A DNA stretch of 64,000 nt from an uncultured Methanomassiliicoccales archaeon (GCA_949292635.1 CASEZY010000007.1:30791-94790), one strand, 5' to 3'. Counted from the stretch's first letter, positions 17,542-26,253 are shown. Notes: generated from the letters alone by a model not told the origin. Numbers and translations are program-made.

Positions 17542-18664
17542 CGCGATGGGCCCTGAAGTAGCGGCTGAAGGTGGTCTGCAGCACGGAGGTGATCACCAGG
17601 AACACTATGCCGACGATTATCTCCAACAGGATCAGCAAGTTCTCCATCTCCCCGTAACCCAGCATCATCTTCGTCAGGTCCAGGGCTCCCTGGGCGATGA
17701 AGGCGATGCCGATGATGGCGATGGTGCCCACCATGAAGCTGCGGTTGACCTTCTTCATGGACAGGTAGTTCTTCAGCTCCTTGCCGGTGTCCCTGAACAC
17801 AACCGCCAGGGCGATCGGCCACATGGCGTTGGATACGAATTGGACGATCAGGTACAGCGTGTCCCCGGTCTGCAGGTTCCATATGGAGTTCAGCCCCATG
17901 GCCACGCCCGCCACCAGCATGCCGAAGGCGATTATCGAGAAGGTGATCGTGATGTCGCCGCTGCGTATGTTCTTGCCCAGATTCTCTAAGCTTTGGATGA
18001 ATCTATCCATCAGGTTGTAGCCGTACATCAGCAGCATGATGCCCAGGACTGTCGCGATGATGGACCAGGTCTGGTTGTAGATGTACATCCCGGACCCGGT
18101 GATCATGTACGCGTAGAATCCCTCGGCAAGGAAAATAAGACCTATCAGCAGCAGAAGTCCGCCTATGGGTACAAGGAACCTCTTCCTCTTGTCGGCGTCC
18201 TTCATCATCCTGGAGATGATGTACAGTGTGCCTTCCACCCCCGGGGCCTGCTTCACATAGACCTTCCTCACGGAGTCTATCGGCACCCTGGAGCTGATGA
18301 TCGGGTAGACATACTCGTCCTCGGCCCCGTCCCCCACCAGGATGACCCTGTCCGGGGATACGACTGAGATGACCTCCTCCAGCTGCTCGATGACAGCATA
18401 ATCCGAACGGTGGCCCACCTTGCGGTCGCCGCAGATGAGGGCGATCTCCGCCTTCCTGCCGGGCCTGCCGCGGAAGCTCTCCATCAGTTCCTTGTAGGTC
18501 TGGATGGCGGCGAACAGTCCGTTGACATCGGAATCCTCGGGATCGGCCACGCCGAGGCTCATCACGGCCTCCACGCATCCTTCGATGCCGATCACGGGGG
18601 TCGCCACCCCCGCCTTCTCGCCGAAGTCGTTGTCCCTGTCGATGGCCAGGACCAGAGTCTTCAT
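17519..18664 (-). CDS. DUF373 family membrane protein
   Basis: A protein of about 381 residues in the archaeal DUF373 family. A soluble N-terminal domain (MKTLVLAIDRDNDFGEKAG, then DRVILVGDGAEDEYVYPI) occupies residues 1-160. Six or so transmembrane helices then run to the C-terminus. The start at 18664 begins the conserved domain; the frame is open 24 nt further upstream. No biochemical function is known for the family. It is the first gene of a pair with mptE and has a TATA-like TTAATTAA at about 18688-18697. Confidence 0.85.
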   Translation of the reverse strand: MKTLVLAIDRDNDFGEKAGVATPVIGIEGCVEAVMSLGVADPEDSDVNGLFAAIQTYKELMESFRGRPGRKAEIALICGDRKVGHRSDYAVIEQLEEVISVVSPDRVILVGDGAEDEYVYPIISSRVPIDSVRKVYVKQAPGVEGTLYIISRMMKDADKRKRFLVPIGGLLLLIGLIFLAEGFYAYMITGSGMYIYNQTWSIIATVLGIMLLMYGYNLMDRFIQSLENLGKNIRSGDITITFSIIAFGMLVAGVAMGLNSIWNLQTGDTLYLIVQFVSNAMWPIALAVVFRDTGKELKNYLSMKKVNRSFMVGTIAIIGIAFIAQGALDLTKMMLGYGEMENLLILLEIIVGIVFLVITSVLQTTFSRYFRAHRGETDDSR

Positions 18665-18781
18665 CGGGCACGTGTACCCCTTAGGCATTAATTAACTTGC
18701 CCGCGACTGAGTGCGTTTTCGGCGGATGTGCGCGGGTGTACGCGCGATACTATGAAACGGGGGTAAGCCGTTCCGCCGTCC

Positions 18782-19426
18782 ATGCGCATCAAGTGGCACG
18801 GACACTCCTGTTTCGAGATAACCACCGGGGATACCACCATCGTCATCGATCCCCACGACGGCAAGTCCCTGGGGATCAAGGTGCCTTCGGCCACCGCGGA
18901 TCTCGTACTGATGACCCACGACCACTACGACCACAACGCCTCCAGGACCATCAACGGCAACTTCAAGCCGGTGCTGGCCAAGAACGGCAGGTTCGAGTTC
19001 AGGGGCATCCCCTTCTACGGTCTGTCCACCTACCACGACGACGTGAACGGCGCAAAAAGGGGATTCAACACCATGTACCGCTTCACCGTGGAGGGGATGA
19101 CCCTCTGCCACTGCGGGGATCTCGGGACGGTGCCTAACAACAAGGTGATCAACGCCATCTGCGGTGCGGACTTCCTCTTCGTGCCCATAGGCGGCGTGTT
19201 CACCATGGAGCTGCCGGAGGTGCGCAGGTTCATAGAGGCGGTCAATCCCCACATCGTCATCCCCATGCATTACCGCGTCGGGGGTCTGACGCTCCCGGTG
19301 GCGGACATAGACGGGTTCCTGGAGATGATACCTCCGGACTTCGTGGAATATGTGGGCAACTCAATCGACATAACGAAGGACGAACTGCCCGAACTCAAGG
19401 AATGCTGGGTCTTCGACCGCAGTTAG
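18782..19426 (+). CDS. Metallo-beta-lactamase-fold hydrolase (UlaG-like)
   Basis: A 214-residue metal-dependent hydrolase. The metal-binding signature HDHYDHN is at about residues 44-50, and later ligands lie in CHCGDLG and IPMHYR. The opening MRIKWHGHSCFEI is characteristic of the UlaG-like/YtfN subgroup. Its substrate is unassigned; family members act on lactones, phosphodiesters or cyclic nucleotides. It is divergent from the DUF373 gene and overlaps the eif6 stop by 4 nt. Confidence 0.87.
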   Translation: MRIKWHGHSCFEITTGDTTIVIDPHDGKSLGIKVPSATADLVLMTHDHYDHNASRTINGNFKPVLAKNGRFEFRGIPFYGLSTYHDDVNGAKRGFNTMYRFTVEGMTLCHCGDLGTVPNNKVINAICGADFLFVPIGGVFTMELPEVRRFIEAVNPHIVIPMHYRVGGLTLPVADIDGFLEMIPPDFVEYVGNSIDITKDELPELKECWVFDRS

Positions 19427-20082
19427 AACAGGTCCAGGGCGTCCTCCAGCTTTCCCATCTCGATGGGGGTGGTGAGGTCGCCGACCAGTGCGCCCTTGGA
19501 ATTCGCCAGGGCGCAGGCGGATACGGTACGGACGCCATGGTTCAAGGTGGTGCGGATCGCATCCACCTTCAGGACGTCCTTGATAAGTGCCAGATCCTCG
19601 GAGGTGGCACCGGGGTGCACCGCCGCCCCCTTGTTGGTGGCGAGGCAGACGGCCCCCACGGTGGGAATCTCCGCGATGGTGCCGCGCACGCACTCCACGC
19701 CCAGGGCGTCGGAGATGAGCTTGATCTCCGTGTCGCTGAGCTCGGGGTTGACGATGGCACCGAAATCGTTGACAAGGATGTTGTTCCCTGCCGCATTGAA
19801 CCTGTCCTCCAGGGTGGCCACATTCAGGACCTTGCCGATTCTGTCCAGTTCGGTCTGCTCGGCCAGGCCGGAGACCACGGCGCCGTTGGAGTTGGCCGCC
19901 ATCAGGGACCCGACCACGAAGGATCCGGCCACGGATGTGCGGACGCACTCCACCCCCAGGGCCAGGGCGACCTCGTCGGCGAAGCCGCCGTCGAGGTCGG
20001 AGGCGATGAAGGCGTAGCTCTCGCTGACCCTGGAATACACACCGATGCTGGGGGTTCCGGACCTGCGGGAGATACGCATCAT
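19423..20082 (-). CDS. eif6: Translation initiation factor aIF6
   Basis: Binds the large ribosomal subunit and prevents premature joining with the small subunit. The roughly 220-residue pentein-fold protein shows the internal repeats of the family (GSFVVGSLMAANSNGAVVSG, NNILVNDFGAIVNPELSD, VGAVCLATNKGAAVHP). The start is one of two adjacent ATGs at 20082 and 20079, a few nt after the rpl31e stop. It is the last gene of the rps19e-pdcd5-rpl39e-rpl31e-eif6 operon, a gene order conserved across archaea. Confidence 0.95.
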   Translation of the reverse strand: MMRISRRSGTPSIGVYSRVSESYAFIASDLDGGFADEVALALGVECVRTSVAGSFVVGSLMAANSNGAVVSGLAEQTELDRIGKVLNVATLEDRFNAAGNNILVNDFGAIVNPELSDTEIKLISDALGVECVRGTIAEIPTVGAVCLATNKGAAVHPGATSEDLALIKDVLKVDAIRTTLNHGVRTVSACALANSKGALVGDLTTPIEMGKLEDALDLF

Positions 20083-20086
20083 GCTC

Positions 20087-20350
20087 TCACTCGGCCAGGG
20101 TGACCTCGACAAGGCCGTCCTCGAACTTGACTGCCTTGACGATGATCTTGTTGGGAGGGTTCTGGATTCCTCTGGACCAGATCTTCTCGTTGACGGAGGT
20201 GTCGATCCAGACCTTGCCCTCTTCGGCCTTCATGTGCCTCTTGACGAAGTCCCTGACCTCCTTGACGGCGCGGTTGGCCCTGCGGGTCCTGGGCGCCATC
20301 TTGGTGGCCCTCAGAGGGACGGTCATGACTCTCTCGATCTCTTCTGCCAT
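20087..20350 (-). CDS. rpl31e: Large-subunit ribosomal protein L31e
   Basis: An 87-residue ribosomal protein of the archaeal/eukaryotic L31e family, close to the peptide exit region. Typical sequence includes RANRAVKEVRDFVKRHMK, then VWIDTSVNEKIWSRG, and the terminal VKFEDGLVEVTLAE. It starts 4 nt after rpl39e and ends 4 nt before the eif6 start, within the conserved operon. Confidence 0.96.
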   Translation of the reverse strand: MAEEIERVMTVPLRATKMAPRTRRANRAVKEVRDFVKRHMKAEEGKVWIDTSVNEKIWSRGIQNPPNKIIVKAVKFEDGLVEVTLAE

Positions 20351-20354
20351 AGGA

Positions 20355-20510
20355 TCACTCCTTGAGTTTGCTCATGCGCCATGACCTTCTCTTGGGGTGG
20401 CGCAGGAACTGCCTGTTCGTCCTCATCATGACCCAGGCGGGCACACGGCGGTTCTGCTTGGTGGCCTTGTTCAGCCTGGTCTTCATTGCCGGCGGTTTGG
20501 TTGAACTCAT
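20355..20510 (-). CDS. rpl39e: Large-subunit ribosomal protein L39e
   Basis: A 51-residue basic protein. The translation of 20510-20355 begins [20 protein letters not shown] and continues [12 protein letters not shown], then [12 protein letters not shown]. These are the hallmark residues of L39e, which lines the nascent-chain tunnel. It lies 5 nt after pdcd5 and 4 nt before rpl31e. Confidence 0.95.
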   Translation of the reverse strand: MSSTKPPAMKTRLNKATKQNRRVPAWVMMRTNRQFLRHPKRRSWRMSKLKE

Positions 20511-20515
20511 TACAA

Positions 20516-20857
20516 TCATCTCCTCTCGATGGTTATCTCCCTGTGCTGGGGAGACACCTGCCTCAGGATGTTGCGGAGCATGTCGTCGTTCACGACACCC
20601 TGGAGCCTTCCCGACTGTGCCAGCTGGATCAGCTGCATCTCTACGGCGTTGCAGAGTTCGGGGTTGGCGACTCTTACGTTGGACAGTCTGTCCCTGGCGT
20701 CCGGGGTGAGGATCTGACGGAGGATCATCTGCTTCTGGATCTCCATCTGCTGTCTCTGCTGCTCGGCCGCCTGCTGCTGTGCCATGGCCTGTTGCTGGTT
20801 GTTCTGCAGCTCCGCCATACGCTTCTGTCTCAACGCTTCCAATTCAGGGTCTTCCAT
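20516..20857 (-). CDS. PDCD5-family DNA-binding protein
   Basis: A 113-residue archaeal homolog of PDCD5 (MTH1615 type). The N-terminal helix is Gln-rich ([20 protein letters not shown]), followed by a compact three-helix core ([20 protein letters not shown]) and a basic C-terminus. Archaeal members bind nucleic acid in vitro; the cellular role is unclear. It lies 14 nt after rps19e in the ribosomal operon, so a link to translation or chaperoning (eukaryotic PDCD5 binds CCT) is plausible. Confidence 0.9.
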   Translation of the reverse strand: MEDPELEALRQKRMAELQNNQQQAMAQQQAAEQQRQQMEIQKQMILRQILTPDARDRLSNVRVANPELCNAVEMQLIQLAQSGRLQGVVNDDMLRNILRQVSPQHREITIERR

Positions 20858-20871
20858 GCTCTCACTCCCGA

Positions 20872-21300
20872 TCAGGCCTTCATCTCGTCGGACACCTCTT
20901 TGGCGGCGTTGTCCAGGAGGGACATTCCGCTGGGGCTGATGGCGCGGCCCTGCTTGTTCACGGAGACGAGATATCCCGCCTTCTCAAGCTGGATCATGCA
21001 TTTCCTGGCGATGTTGCGGCTTCCCTTGACGGCCTTGTTGGGCATGGAACCCTTGTCGGCGTATCCGCCGTACTCGGCCGCGAGCTTGGAGGAGCCCATG
21101 GGGCCCTTCACGTAGATCTTCCTCAGGATGGCTGCGGACCTGGTGTACCACCAGTCCTCCTGGGTGGGTGCCTTCTCGGTGTGCCTGCCGGTCTTAGCGA
21201 ACTCGGCCCATGCAGGGGGCTCGATGGCGTCGTTGCCCTTGAGCTTCTCTGCGACCTTGAGAATCAGCTTCTCCGCAGGAACGTCATAGACGGTTACCAT
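20872..21300 (-). CDS. rps19e: Small-subunit ribosomal protein S19e
   Basis: A 142-residue S19e-family protein (MVTVYDVPAEKLILKVAEKL, AIEPPAWAEFAKTGRHTEKA, DWWYTRSAAILRKIY, GSRNIARKCMIQLEKAGYL). The start at 21300 is supported by GAGGT 9 nt upstream and by the family N-terminus; the open frame runs further to 21342. It is the first gene of the operon and is driven by a TATA box at about 21365-21376. Confidence 0.96.
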   Translation of the reverse strand: MVTVYDVPAEKLILKVAEKLKGNDAIEPPAWAEFAKTGRHTEKAPTQEDWWYTRSAAILRKIYVKGPMGSSKLAAEYGGYADKGSMPNKAVKGSRNIARKCMIQLEKAGYLVSVNKQGRAISPSGMSLLDNAAKEVSDEMKA

Positions 21301-21364
21301 TTTCTTACCTCTTCGGATGCGCACGCACGGATACGTGTGCATCGATGGCTGTCGGCATCAGTGA

Positions 21365-21376
21365 TATGGTATATAA
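21365..21376 (-). promoter_or_regulatory. TATA box of the rps19e operon
   Basis: On the minus strand GCTTATATACCA precedes the S19e ATG by about 70 nt, implying a leader of about 40 nt with a GAGGT ribosome-binding site. Confidence 0.5.
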
Positions 21377-21384
21377 GCGTTGCT

Positions 21385-21506
21385 AGAAAGAATAGAATAC
21401 ACAAAGTGTTCAGAATCGAATCCCGCACGTTCGGTCCGGCGACCCCCGTACGGCCTGCGGACGTAATGTCCGCCACGGAGGATGTTCGCACATCCTGTGT
21501 CCGTGA
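21385..21506 (-). ncRNA. Candidate structured non-coding RNA
   Basis: The 286-nt gap between rps19e and the broken flavin-barrel gene has its own minus-strand TATA box (21526-21538, ACATATAAATACC). At the expected initiation distance begins a strong two-part hairpin at 21474-21505: outer stem CACGG/CCGTG, inner stem AGGATGT/ACATCCT, with a GCGA loop on the RNA strand. It is followed back-to-back by GCGGAC-ATTAC-GTCCGC at 21457-21473. A T-rich stretch follows at about 21385-21405. No known RNA family is recognised and the ends are estimates. Confidence 0.45.
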
Positions 21507-21525
21507 TTGGGTGGATATCTTGGTG

Positions 21526-21538
21526 GTATTTATATGTC
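21526..21538 (-). promoter_or_regulatory. TATA box of the candidate RNA
   Basis: Minus-strand ACATATAAATACC is a near-consensus archaeal TATA element about 25 nt upstream of the base of the 21474-21505 hairpin. No open reading frame of note follows it. Confidence 0.45.
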
Positions 21539-21586
21539 ACCGCCGGGGACGGTGACGCGAGAGGAGCGGGATCACCCGCCGCACCC

Positions 21587-22075
21587 TCACTGATTGACCT
21601 TGTGTCCCGGCTTGGCGGAGTGGTACTTGCCGGTCCTGGACTCGGGGACAATCTCGAAGATGCCGGTGGGCGGGACCTTCTTTGCGTGCGTCGATCTCGT
21701 CGATCTTCCTCTCGGGGGGGAGCTTGTCCACCGTGGCCCTGAGGATCCTCATCTTGAGGTCGTTGTCCTCGATCACGACGACCTTGCCGCGGATGATCAC
21801 CGACTCGTACAGGGAGGTGGTGTCGCAGGTGCCGTCGCCGCATCTCTCGAATCCCTTCTCCTCGACGACGGTGAAGTAGCATCTCGGATCCCCCTTCAGG
21901 TTGGAGACCTTCTCGCCGATCTTCCTCCCATGGAAGAGGACGCGGCCGCCATGAACACGAAGTTCACCGGGGTGCCGTAGTGGTAGCCGTCCTCGCCGAC
22001 GGTGGAGATCACTCCCATCCTGGCCTTCTGCAGGAGGGCGTCCATCGGCTCTTCGGTCAGCGGGAATTTCTGCAT
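21587..22075 (-). pseudogene. Frameshifted pyridoxamine 5'-phosphate oxidase-like (flavin split-barrel) gene
   Basis: Translation from ATG 22075 gives MQKFPLTEEPMDALLQKARM and GYHYGTPVNFVF, then goes out of frame near 21950 (at ATGGCGGCCGCG). The downstream sequence GRVLFHGRKIGEKVSNLKGD continues in another frame as far as KIDEIDARK. Near 21685 (GCAAAGAAGG) it returns to the first frame as KVPPTGIFEIVPES, ending at 21587. The apparent losses are one deleted and one inserted base, and the total length stays divisible by three. It is a paralog of the intact gene at 22144. Recent decay or two assembly errors are both possible. Confidence 0.8.
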
Positions 22076-22143
22076 GTGGGCTGCATGTTATCGCGTGCGT
22101 GGTTTCTTATGTATATTAACCGGAATCGTTGGAAATCCAACGG

Positions 22144-22644
22144 TCATCTTTGGGACTTGACGGGATACCTGACGCTCTCCGGGTTGGGGGCCCGGTACTT
22201 CCCGGTGATCTCTTTGATGATGACTTCGTACACACCGGTGCGGACCACCCTCTCCGGGTCCACCGGAAGGGAGGCACGCTCGGGGGTGAGGCGGTCGATC
22301 AGCGCCCTCAGGACCTTGGTCTTGACATAATTGTCGTCAATCTGGCACATCGTACCCTTCACGATCACGGAGGCGAACAGGGTGTCGGTATCGCAGGCGT
22401 TATCCCCGTATCCCTGATAGCCCCGTTCGTCGGTGACGGTGAGGCTGCATCTCGGATCCCGCAGCATGTTCGAGACCCTGGTTCCACGCATCCTCCCGTG
22501 GAAGAAGATACGGTCCTCCAGGACCACATAGTTCACCGGCGTTCCGTAGGGGAAACCGTCATCACCGTTGGTGCAGAGCACCCCGCATTCGCATCCCTTC
22601 AGAAGGTCCATGGATTCTTGCTCGGAGAGGTGGTACTTCTGCAT
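22144..22644 (-). CDS. Pyridoxamine 5'-phosphate oxidase family (flavin split-barrel) protein
   Basis: A protein of about 166 residues with the FMN-binding split-barrel pattern: CECGVLCTNGDDGFPYGTPV, then VLEDRIFFHGRMRG, and later GYQGYGDNACDTDTLFASVI. Members of this subgroup (often fused or related to nitroimidazole-resistance proteins) bind FMN or F420; substrates are mostly unknown. The start at 22644 (MQKYHLSEQES) matches that of the broken paralog just downstream; starts at 22656 or GTG 22674 are possible. The tandem pair indicates a local duplication. Confidence 0.82.
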   Translation of the reverse strand: MQKYHLSEQESMDLLKGCECGVLCTNGDDGFPYGTPVNYVVLEDRIFFHGRMRGTRVSNMLRDPRCSLTVTDERGYQGYGDNACDTDTLFASVIVKGTMCQIDDNYVKTKVLRALIDRLTPERASLPVDPERVVRTGVYEVIIKEITGKYRAPNPESVRYPVKSQR

Positions 22645-22681
22645 CCTGGGCTCCATGCGCGAGCTATCGCTCACATCCTTC

Positions 22682-23617
22682 TTATGATGTCGCCGAGAGC
22701 CTCTGCGTCAGATCGTCGAAGAAGGCTTGCGTGGACGTGTCGTCATGTTGATTGAACACCATCACGCCCCCATATGCCAAATGCAGCACTATGCAGTACC
22801 CGGATGTCTTGTTCACCGCCAGCCTGTACGATCCGAACTCGTCGTTCCTGAAGTTGCCGCTGAGCACTTCCGATCCCCCGTACCCCCAGGTCCTGATGCC
22901 GTAGTCCATGCCGTACCTCAGTTCGGCATCGGTGATGTTCTCGTACGTCGTCTCGAAGGACATCATGGTGGCATCGACCCTCACGCCGTCGTCATCCATG
23001 TATGCATTGGCGTGACCTGCGAACAGTGCCAGCACCACCACGGCGATCATGACGGCAATACCGAGTACGGTGCCCATCAGCATAATATTCCTGTGGCTGA
23101 TGCGGCGTTTGCCGTTCACCGTACCCATCGCACCGCAGTCCGTATTCTCCTTTATCTGGGAGAACACGCGGAACGTGGTGTCCGCATCGGTGTCGTTGAA
23201 AACGACGGTCCTGTCGCCGTATCTCACGATCTCGAACAGCGGGATGGTGGTGTCCCCGGCGAAATAATACGGGCCGAATTCCCGGTTGGAGAACCTCCCG
23301 GACCCTGTGTTGATGCCGCCGTAGCCGATGACCCTCACCCCGGGGTCGAAGGTCTGCCTGCATTCCACCCCGGTTATGGAGTCAAGACGGATGTTCAGAT
23401 TCATGAAGAACGCCCTGATGAACAGGTATCCGTCGGACACCTCCGCCTTGGGTCCGTTCAGTCTCACCTGCGGTACGAGCAGCAGTAACATGGATGCGGC
23501 CAATATGACCCAGAATGCCCACATGGGCAGCGAGGTGGCCATCAGCAGAACGATGTCCGCCGCTATGAGGAGCATGGAGATGGCAAAGTACAGCCAGAAC
23601 CTGACACCGTCGCGCAT
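22682..23617 (-). CDS. Membrane protein with duplicated PH-like domain
   Basis: A protein of about 311 residues. Two transmembrane helices lie near the N-terminus (WLYFAISMLLIAADIVLLMA, then MWAFWVILAASMLLLLVP), and another about two thirds along (IMLMGTVLGIAVMIAVVVLA). Two copies of a PH-like module flank that helix, seen in GYGGINTGSGRFSNREFG and GYGGSEVLSGNFRNDEFG. The function is unknown. The start is uncertain: 23617 (MRDGVRFWLY, with GGTG nearby) is chosen, and in-frame ATGs also occur at 23659 and 23677. It is divergent from ubiX. Confidence 0.72.
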   Translation of the reverse strand: MRDGVRFWLYFAISMLLIAADIVLLMATSLPMWAFWVILAASMLLLLVPQVRLNGPKAEVSDGYLFIRAFFMNLNIRLDSITGVECRQTFDPGVRVIGYGGINTGSGRFSNREFGPYYFAGDTTIPLFEIVRYGDRTVVFNDTDADTTFRVFSQIKENTDCGAMGTVNGKRRISHRNIMLMGTVLGIAVMIAVVVLALFAGHANAYMDDDGVRVDATMMSFETTYENITDAELRYGMDYGIRTWGYGGSEVLSGNFRNDEFGSYRLAVNKTSGYCIVLHLAYGGVMVFNQHDDTSTQAFFDDLTQRLSATS

Positions 23618-23687
23618 GAACACCGGAACGATTCCGCATAGATAAACGGACCCACCCATTAAACCGTTTGAATGCATAGGGCGGGCC

Positions 23688-24230
23688 GTGAGGTTCGTAG
23701 TAGCGATCACCGGCGCATCCGGATCCGCTTACGGGATCAGGCTGTTGAAGGAGCTTCCCGGGGAGAAGGTGCTGGTGATGTCCGAGATGGCCGAGAGGAT
23801 CATCCCCCACGAGACGGGGATGTCATTGGACGAGGTCAGAGAACTGGCGGACGAGGTCTACGAGGACGACGACATGTTCGCCCCCATAGCCTCGGGCAGC
23901 CATCGCTTCGACGCCATGATCGTGGTCCCTTGCAGCGCATCGTCACTGGGCAAGATCGCCAACGGCCTGGCGGACACGCTGATCACAAGGGCCGCCGCGG
24001 TGGCGTTGAAGGAGTCCCGCAAGCTCATCCTGGTGGTGAGGGAGACCCCGAAGAGCGCCGTGATGCTGGAGAACGAGCTGAAGCTGGCAAGGTGCGGCAC
24101 ATGCATATTGGATGCCAACCCGGGATTCTATTCGAAGCCGCAGACGGTGGACGACATCGTGGCCTTCGTCGTCGGGAGATGCATGGACCAGTTGGGTCTG
24201 GAGCATTCCCTCTACCGCCGGTGGGAGTGA
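23688..24230 (+). CDS. ubiX: UbiX-family flavin prenyltransferase
   Basis: A 180-residue enzyme that prenylates FMN to make the prFMN cofactor of UbiD-type decarboxylases. Diagnostic segments are the N-terminal VVAITGASGSAYGIRLL, VVPCSASSLGKIANGLADTL, and KLILVVRETPKS. Archaea use prFMN in the modified mevalonate pathway (anhydromevalonate phosphate decarboxylase), which fits a role in lipid synthesis. The start is GTG at 23688; a TATA-like CATTAAAC lies about 30 nt upstream and may be shared with the divergent membrane-protein gene. Confidence 0.92.
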   Translation: MRFVVAITGASGSAYGIRLLKELPGEKVLVMSEMAERIIPHETGMSLDEVRELADEVYEDDDMFAPIASGSHRFDAMIVVPCSASSLGKIANGLADTLITRAAAVALKESRKLILVVRETPKSAVMLENELKLARCGTCILDANPGFYSKPQTVDDIVAFVVGRCMDQLGLEHSLYRRWE

Positions 24231-24270
24231 CCTTTTTACACACGTAAGTTCTGTTGACCTCGGTGCGCCG

Positions 24271-26253
24271 ATGCCGGGACGACTCCTGTACATCGCCGCG
24301 GTGTTCCTGATCACCGCAGCGGCTGCCGCCCTGTTCCTGGGCACACCCGCCGAGTGTCCGGTGGGTAACGTTGACAGTCAGAGCGCCACTTATTCTGAGG
24401 GCACTGATATCTGTCTTACAGAGACGCTAACAAACAGCGATAGTGCCATATCATTAACATTTAGAGATAGAACTGGCACAGTCTTTGGGACATATAGCGT
24501 GTCGGCCAGTGAAGTCATTCGCCTCCCGACAATTGAGGACTTGGGAGTTTCTCCAATTGAAGGCTACTATGTACGAACATGGATTGATTCTCGTGAGCCT
24601 CATAGTGAATACCCCGTCTCATCTGTTTTTACTCCTGTTGATGGGATCAACGAGTATGTTTTTGAAGCAAAATGGGAAGAAACATACATGTTGAGGTACC
24701 ACACACACGCCTATTCTAGCATGGTACTTCCAGATGAAGATCATTTCAACTTAGATGGAATCACCTTACAGTCTGTAACCGTGAATGAGGGGTTGACATT
24801 CAAAGGGTGGTACAGAGTTGATAATGGGATAACTTACTCTCCGAATCAAATATTTGTAATGCCCAGTTATGATGTAGATCTACACATCGTGTTAGAAGAA
24901 AAGTCATCATTTACCTACTCCTACTCATCACCATTTCTAGCAGGGCAGGCGTTTACAGAACATTTTGATGCATTTTCTTCATCATCTATATCCGACATGG
25001 AATTGAGCCGTCTGCACTACAAACATAATGGGTGGTACGACTCTCGTGAGGGTATTACATACAATATCGGTCAGCAAATCTTGGCTGTCTCTGATCTTGA
25101 ATTGACGCCTGTGTGGCAGCCGAACGAATACACGATCACATATGAGGACACCCTGTCCGGCATTTCCGAGGATGTGAAGGTGACCTACGGAACAGAACAT
25201 CAGATTCGCGGCATATCCGACACCGACGGCAAGGTGCTGATCCGTTGGGAGCGCACCGATGACGGTTCGCTTACAAGATTCCGGATCGGCGACCCGTATG
25301 GTCCGACGGAGGACATCACGCTGAGGTCCGTGTGGGCGCCGCAGAACGTCACCGTCACCATGGAGTCGGAGCATCATGGGGATCTCGTAGGCAACGTACC
25401 GGGAGGTCATGTGCTCACCCTACCTACCGGTGCCGATCCGAATTTCGACACCGGCGGGGAGTTCACCCTTATGAGGTGGATGTCCGGCGATACCGAATAC
25501 GAATGCGGTTCCCAGGTCGAACTGCTGGACCACACGACCTTCACGGCGGTGTGGAAGCGCACCAAGGCGATGACACCCGAGATCGTCGCGGACATCCCGT
25601 CGTCATTGAGCATCGGTCGCGGCGAGGAGGTGCTCTTCGACATCAGGTACGAGGATGTGATAGGTACCGAGACGGTCGCATGGTATCTGAACGGAGTTCC
25701 CTCCGGGGAGGGGACGTCCTTCAGGCTCCGTCCGGACCTCACAACGGAAACCGGCACGTTCCTGGTACAGGCACGGGTGACCAACGTCGACACCGCCGCC
25801 ATTACCACAGAGACCGTCGAGGACAGCAGCGTCTGCACCGTGACCGTTGGCGATGTCTGGCACCTGTACATCCACGGCATCCCCGGTCCTGTGGCACATT
25901 ACCAAAGGGGTTCCTCCACGGTCACCTTGGATACGGGTGGTGTGGACACAGACCTCCCCATCACCGGTCTTCGCCATCCCGACGGCGGAACCCTCACAGA
26001 TGTGTGGGGAGGGACGGTGGTGATCGATGTCGGAGAACACGACACCGTGCTTTGCCCGATCCTCTCGGACGGAATGTGCCAGATAATGTATGTGTCCCAT
26101 GTCACGGACGTGGTGACGGCGTCGGTGGGCGATGTGATAACATTGTCACAAACACCGGAAGGGAAGGAAGGATGGGATGCCGGGGACGGATTCCTCCTCC
26201 CCGGCGGTTCCCGGCTGGCGATATCCGGAGATATCACCCTCATTGCGGTGTGA
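24271..26253 (+). CDS. Surface protein with InlB B-repeat-like modules
   Basis: A 660-residue predicted extracellular protein. The signal or anchor peptide RLLYIAAVFLITAAAAALFL is at about residues 4-23. Several Listeria-Bacteroides (InlB B) repeat-like modules follow, for example LTFKGWYRVDNGITYSPNQI, HKHNGWYDSREG-like and FTLMRWMSGDTEYECGSQV. Such repeats are common in gut microbe surface proteins and serve as spacers or adhesins. The start at 24271 is set by the signal peptide. Codons between about 24385 and 25115 are AT-rich, unlike the rest of the gene. It abuts the convergent nrdJ stop. Confidence 0.78.
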   Translation: MPGRLLYIAAVFLITAAAAALFLGTPAECPVGNVDSQSATYSEGTDICLTETLTNSDSAISLTFRDRTGTVFGTYSVSASEVIRLPTIEDLGVSPIEGYYVRTWIDSREPHSEYPVSSVFTPVDGINEYVFEAKWEETYMLRYHTHAYSSMVLPDEDHFNLDGITLQSVTVNEGLTFKGWYRVDNGITYSPNQIFVMPSYDVDLHIVLEEKSSFTYSYSSPFLAGQAFTEHFDAFSSSSISDMELSRLHYKHNGWYDSREGITYNIGQQILAVSDLELTPVWQPNEYTITYEDTLSGISEDVKVTYGTEHQIRGISDTDGKVLIRWERTDDGSLTRFRIGDPYGPTEDITLRSVWAPQNVTVTMESEHHGDLVGNVPGGHVLTLPTGADPNFDTGGEFTLMRWMSGDTEYECGSQVELLDHTTFTAVWKRTKAMTPEIVADIPSSLSIGRGEEVLFDIRYEDVIGTETVAWYLNGVPSGEGTSFRLRPDLTTETGTFLVQARVTNVDTAAITTETVEDSSVCTVTVGDVWHLYIHGIPGPVAHYQRGSSTVTLDTGGVDTDLPITGLRHPDGGTLTDVWGGTVVIDVGEHDTVLCPILSDGMCQIMYVSHVTDVVTASVGDVITLSQTPEGKEGWDAGDGFLLPGGSRLAISGDITLIAV

